The position numbers were made by a program, and so were the translations under genes. A stretch of 64,000 nt of DNA, from assembly GCA_937995835.1 (NCBI GenBank), contig CALKIV010000045.1, positions 1 to 64,000 on the forward strand, read 5' to 3'. The notes below the pieces were generated by a model, which worked only from the letters and a program-made list of their open reading frames with translations, searched no databases and was not told the DNA's origin. Position 1 is the stretch's first letter. Every line of letters begins with the position of its first letter. This DNA is from an uncultured Dysgonomonas sp. (GTDB taxonomy: Bacteria > Bacteroidota > Bacteroidia > Bacteroidales > Dysgonomonadaceae). Shown one piece after another: positions 60,687 through 64,000 of the stretch.

Positions 60687-61418
60687 TTATTCTTTTGTTA
60701 GTTCTACTTTTATAAAAATCTTATTGCCATCTTCGTCTATGAAGTATGCATTCTTGTAAGCTCCGTGACTCAATGCTCGCAATTTATCTATAGCCTCACC
60801 AAAGGTCAGTTTTTCCTTCAAATCGATCTTACAAAGTTTATTATAATCATCAATAGAATGATAATCTCCTTCAATCTCAGGCTCAATCGCTTTATATGTA
60901 CCTTCAACGATATGGCGAATGTTATCTCTAAATAATTCTAATTCTGCCTCAAGCACCTGCTCATAGGCTTCTTTAGAAGTATAATAGCTTTCAATCTTAA
61001 CCTCTTTTCTACCGATAATAGAACCATGATCCACCTGCTCATCCATCAGATGAATTGTAGCTCCAAGGCATTCTTTATTGATTATGGCAAATACCTGTGG
61101 ATACCAGCCCCTATTATATGGGTTATATCCAGGGTGAATATTGACACAAGGTATTGAATTCACCAATTCTAATGGAAATATTTGCTTGCAATGCAGAGAA
61201 ATAACTAGATCGTAGTTGTTGATAATATCTTGATACTCTTCTTTCACATTCACTTCATCCAGCTCTTCAATCCCATCAGTATATAGATGCTGTTTTTTAC
61301 TAAGCTTTGTTCTCTTGAATGTGAAAAGATTAGCAATATCAGAAAACTCTTCAAGCAAAATCGTTTTTACCTGTCTGTAAAGCAACCCATTATCAGTCAC
61401 AACTAAAACCTTTCTCAT
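60687..61418 (-). CDS. Sugar N-formyltransferase (dTDP-4-amino-4,6-dideoxy sugar type)
   Basis: A 243-residue formyltransferase-fold protein. The catalytic triad region is visible: VNIHPGYNPYNRGWYPQVFAI (Asn and His) and HLMDEQVDHGSII (Asp). This length and motif set fit VioF/QdtF-type enzymes that N-formylate the 4-amino group of a dTDP-4-amino-4,6-dideoxyhexose with 10-formyl-THF. The gene for a DegT-type sugar aminotransferase lies one base upstream, which fits successive steps. Which epimer (Qui4N, Fuc4N or Rha4N) cannot be told. Confidence 0.82.
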   Translation of the reverse strand: MRKVLVVTDNGLLYRQVKTILLEEFSDIANLFTFKRTKLSKKQHLYTDGIEELDEVNVKEEYQDIINNYDLVISLHCKQIFPLELVNSIPCVNIHPGYNPYNRGWYPQVFAIINKECLGATIHLMDEQVDHGSIIGRKEVKIESYYTSKEAYEQVLEAELELFRDNIRHIVEGTYKAIEPEIEGDYHSIDDYNKLCKIDLKEKLTFGEAIDKLRALSHGAYKNAYFIDEDGNKIFIKVELTKE

Positions 61419-61419
61419 C

Positions 61420-62535
61420 TTATTTCTTAAACGATTTTAAGAGATTACAAATTCTTTCCACTTGCTCTAATGGCAAATGAGGATAAATTGGCAAACACAA
61501 CACCTCTTTTGCTGTCTGTGTAGCAATCGGTAGATTTTCAGCATTAGCAGAAGGCATTCCACGATAGATCGGAAAATCGGTGATCAGTGGATAAAAATAA
61601 CGTCTACCAAAAATATCATGTTTTTGCAACTCATAATAGACTTCATCTCTGCTCATTCCAAACTTTTCGGTATTGATCAAGATCGGGAAATAGGCATAGT
61701 TATACTCTACCCCTTCTTCTTGATGTATATATCTCAAGCCTTCAATATCTTTCAAAAGTTTGGCATACAAATCAGCAACCTTCTTTCGGTCAGCAATATA
61801 TTTATCCACATGCTTCAATTGCAGAAGCCCAAAAGCTGCCTGCACTTCATTCATCTTGGCATTGATTCCTGGCTCAATGACAGTAACTTCATCAGCAATA
61901 CCAAAATTTTTCAGCAAATCGATACGGTGCTTCGTTTTCTCATCTTGACAAATGATTGCTCCTCCCTCGAAAGAGTTATACACCTTTGTTGCGTGAAAGC
62001 TAAGGATAGACAAATCACCCCAATTCATCACTGGTTGATTGTTCTTCTTCACACCAAAAGCATGCGCTGCATCGTAAATGATTCTCAGTCCATAAGTATC
62101 TGCTATACGTTGAATTTCTTCCACATGACAAGGGTTGCCATAAACATGTACAGGCATGATGGCTGTTGTCTGAGGAGTGATAGCGGCCTCAATTTTTTTA
62201 GGGTCAATGTTAAAATATTGATCTTCAATATCAACAAATACAGGTTTAATATTATTCCACCAAAGTGAATGGGTTGTTGCCACAAAACTGTAAGGGGTCG
62301 TAATCACCTCGCCCGTTATTCGCAACGCTTGCAAAGCCGTTATCAGAGCAAGAGTTCCATTTGAGAATACTGACAAATATTTAACTCCTAAATATTTAGC
62401 TAGCTCTTCCTCATATTGTTGATGAAAAGGACCATTATTTGTCAACCACTTATTATCCCAAATTTCTTGAAGATAAGGAATAAACTCTTCCAGTTCTGGA
62501 ATCGCTGGTTGTGTTACCAAAATTTTCTCACTCAT
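61420..62535 (-). CDS. DegT/DnrJ/EryC1/StrS-family sugar aminotransferase
   Basis: A 371-residue PLP-dependent aminotransferase acting on a nucleotide-bound keto sugar. The PLP Lys is K184 in SILSFHATKVYNSFEGG; other marks are VFSNGTLALITALQAL, TPYSFVATTHSLWW, PVHVYGNPCHVEEI and IYDAAHAFG. With the formyltransferase that follows it probably makes a dTDP-4-amino-4,6-dideoxy sugar. It overlaps the upstream glycosyltransferase gene by 8 bases. Confidence 0.92.
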   Translation of the reverse strand: MSEKILVTQPAIPELEEFIPYLQEIWDNKWLTNNGPFHQQYEEELAKYLGVKYLSVFSNGTLALITALQALRITGEVITTPYSFVATTHSLWWNNIKPVFVDIEDQYFNIDPKKIEAAITPQTTAIMPVHVYGNPCHVEEIQRIADTYGLRIIYDAAHAFGVKKNNQPVMNWGDLSILSFHATKVYNSFEGGAIICQDEKTKHRIDLLKNFGIADEVTVIEPGINAKMNEVQAAFGLLQLKHVDKYIADRKKVADLYAKLLKDIEGLRYIHQEEGVEYNYAYFPILINTEKFGMSRDEVYYELQKHDIFGRRYFYPLITDFPIYRGMPSANAENLPIATQTAKEVLCLPIYPHLPLEQVERICNLLKSFKK

Positions 62536-63379
62536 ATCTAAGCTTTGTGTATTTTTTCATTATGAAGTCAGGAATCATGCGTTTAATTCTTCCTTTCAAC
62601 GATTTATCTCCATACAAATTTATATTAATTCTTTTTTTATACAGATTAAATGCGTCAGTATATTTATAATCCAAGAGTGGATCATATTGTTCAATCATTT
62701 CCAACAAGGTGAGATATTGCTCTTTCTCACTCATTCGCGACCATTGCCCATTATCATGCACACGATAGGCAGAAGTCACTTCTTTTTGCTGTGCCAATGG
62801 ACCAAACATACCAAGATACATACCCAAAAGCCAATCTGCAAAAAAATAAGCTTCAAATATTTTATCTTCAATCGGAATATTTCGAGTTACACAGCAAGAT
62901 AAGTTACCTATCTGATTGCCCAAGACCATTTCGTCCGTTTCTATCAGGCGATAATCTCCCTCAAATTTCCATTCGGGAATATCATTGTACCCCTTATCTA
63001 CAAACAGCCGATCATGCCTATTAAAGCTCATAGTACACTCTGGATGAGCATCCAAAAAATTCACATGTTTTTGCAAATGCAATGGACTTGTCCAATAATC
63101 ATCTCCTTCCATTATGGCAATATACTCACCTTTGCAAGCAGCAAAAGCTCGCTTATAGTTTTCGGTATATCCCAAGTTTTTAGGAGTATCTAAAATCTGA
63201 AATGCAATATTTGAAAGTTCTTCATATTCCTTAATAATATCCAATGTAGCATCAGGAGAACAGTCATCAGCGACCACTATATCGAACACAAAATCAGTCT
63301 TTTGCATCAATATACTTTCAACAGTTTGTCGAATATACTCTTCTTGCTTATATGTTATTAGAATAACGTTTAGTTTCAT
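62528..63379 (-). CDS. Glycosyltransferase family 2
   Basis: A 283-residue GT-A enzyme: KLNVILITYKQEEYIRQTVESILMQK, DIVVADDCSPDATLDIIKEYEE and AIMEGDDYWTSPLHLQKHVNFLDAHPEC with the DxD in EGDDYW. Paralogue of the gene at 59815. It follows the next upstream glycosyltransferase by one base and is part of the same tightly packed operon. Confidence 0.9.
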   Translation of the reverse strand: MKLNVILITYKQEEYIRQTVESILMQKTDFVFDIVVADDCSPDATLDIIKEYEELSNIAFQILDTPKNLGYTENYKRAFAACKGEYIAIMEGDDYWTSPLHLQKHVNFLDAHPECTMSFNRHDRLFVDKGYNDIPEWKFEGDYRLIETDEMVLGNQIGNLSCCVTRNIPIEDKIFEAYFFADWLLGMYLGMFGPLAQQKEVTSAYRVHDNGQWSRMSEKEQYLTLLEMIEQYDPLLDYKYTDAFNLYKKRININLYGDKSLKGRIKRMIPDFIMKKYTKLRYE

Positions 63380-63380
63380 T

Positions 63381-64000
63381 TTATCTAAAAATTCGTCTTA
63401 TCACTTTGGATATTAAACGAAAAGGAAAAGTTATTATTCTTCCTGTTTTATATTCTATTGAATTTTTCAAATGTTCTACCTCTGCACGATAATACAAATG
63501 ATTGATATGATCTCTAACAGGATTAAAGTATTGCAAATACTTTTCCTGATTATTCTTAAAGATCTGCAGGATTTGTCTCTCATTCTTCTCTTTATCAATC
63601 ATTGTAGATCGAGAAACGTCTTTAATCCTATAATGCACATAATAACCTTCAAGCTTGACCACCTTATCCTCTGGATTTAAGAATTCTAACCAAAAGTTCC
63701 AATCCTCCAATCCATCGAACATATTTTCATTATAGCCCTTCGTTTTCTCAAAATCAGCTTTACGAAATATTCCAGCACTGTGCACTTGGTTCTCATATAA
63801 CATTTTCTCGAAAGAATAAACTGAAGAATTATCAAGCCTATTTACTTTTCCAAAAAGTTGAATATTGCAATAAACTAGCTTTGTTTCAGGCTCTTCTGCA
63901 AACACCTTCATTGCTTCTTCAAGGTATTGAGGGTCTATCTTATCATCCCCATCCAGTGGAAGAATAAACTCACCATTTGCCCTTTTGATCGCTGTATTTC
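63381..64000 (-). CDS. Glycosyltransferase family 2, 5' part outside the window
   Basis: The open frame runs to the window edge, so the N-terminal nucleotide-binding part is missing here. The visible part begins near NTAIKRANGEFILPLDGDDKID, which includes the DxD motif (LDGDD), so the gene starts beyond 64000; the in-frame Met at 63911 is internal, not the start. SAGIFRKADFEKTKGYNENMFDGLEDWNFWLEF is the acceptor-side ED motif region. It ends with a basic amphipathic tail. Confidence 0.9.
   Translation of the reverse strand, partial: NTAIKRANGEFILPLDGDDKIDPQYLEEAMKVFAEEPETKLVYCNIQLFGKVNRLDNSSVYSFEKMLYENQVHSAGIFRKADFEKTKGYNENMFDGLEDWNFWLEFLNPEDKVVKLEGYYVHYRIKDVSRSTMIDKEKNERQILQIFKNNQEKYLQYFNPVRDHINHLYYRAEVEHLKNSIEYKTGRIITFPFRLISKVIRRIFR

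Noticed and set aside
61618..62268. 216-codon open frame antisense to the aminotransferase gene
   Set aside because: Shadow of a strongly coding minus-strand gene; the translated sequence has no plausible domain, signal or start context.
63381..63911. Complete 176-residue protein starting at Met 63911
   Set aside because: The frame stays open to the window edge and the upstream residues contain the family's DxD motif, so this is an internal Met of a truncated glycosyltransferase.
1..64000. CRISPR arrays, insertion sequences, integrases, prophage
   Set aside because: No regularly spaced repeats, transposase or integrase frames or att-like duplications were seen; the HTH gene at 21450 is the only phage-like element.

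Overview
The window looks like chromosomal core DNA of an AT-rich member of the Bacteroidales (phylum Bacteroidota). The signs are lineage-typical families (DUF3078, DUF4294, DUF4884, TIGR02757, a short RpoD without region 1.1), the lack of Shine-Dalgarno sequences, and several promoters of the Bacteroides type (TTTG, 19-20 bases, TAnnTTTG). No insertion sequence, integrase, CRISPR array or rRNA operon was seen. An initiator tRNA lies at the left edge and a glycosyltransferase gene is cut by the right edge.

Layout. 1-6.6 kb: initiator tRNA-fMet, an outer-membrane protein, a sugar nucleotidyltransferase, class II aldolase, PrmA and an MFS transporter. 6.6-11.2 kb (minus): an envelope acylation cluster of one MBOAT acyltransferase and two SGNH proteins, one with a LysM domain embedded in it. 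11.4-16 kb (minus): a six-gene operon tsaD, M48 protease, cinA, rnpA, yidD, vanZ-like. 16-21 kb: GDPD and small exported proteins, including a tandem paralogous pair. 21.4-30.2 kb: a solitary phage-repressor-like HTH gene followed by the leucine operon leuA, acyltransferase, leuC, leuD, citramalate/isopropylmalate synthase, Cys-rich protein, leuB. 30.2-38.2 kb: DUF4884 lipoprotein, parC, thiol-disulfide protein, a paired SMR exporter, a SecD-like lipoprotein and a DUF4870 protein. 38.4-41.4 kb: hisA, hisF, hisIE, ftsE. 41.4-53.8 kb: TPR lipoprotein, TIGR02757 protein, rsmI, coiled-coil lipoprotein, a Na+/solute symporter with a GT-C membrane protein, HtrA protease, rpoD, an ABC-2 polysaccharide-export permease and a DUF4294 protein. 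53.8-64 kb: mtaB, a lipid A-type acyltransferase, a glycosyltransferase, an acyl-CoA ligase, and a surface-polysaccharide operon with an aminotransferase and formyltransferase pair that points to an N-formylated dideoxyamino sugar.

The strongest regulatory discovery is in front of leuA. A perfect promoter (21943-21973) has its -33 box inside a 12-bp dyad (21917-21952). It is followed by a 20-codon leader peptide with six Ile and two Leu codons (22017-22079). A perfect 15-bp terminator hairpin (22112-22152) comes next, and its 5' arm can instead pair with the last leader codons. This is the full layout of a ribosome-mediated branched-chain amino-acid attenuator. The TTGCT/AGCAA half-sites of the dyad recur around the adjacent HTH gene, which suggests a second, protein-based layer of control. 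Other items worth a look are the SecD-periplasmic-domain lipoprotein, the Cys-rich protein coupled to leuB, the acyltransferase built into the leu operon, and the ABC permease without its ATPase.
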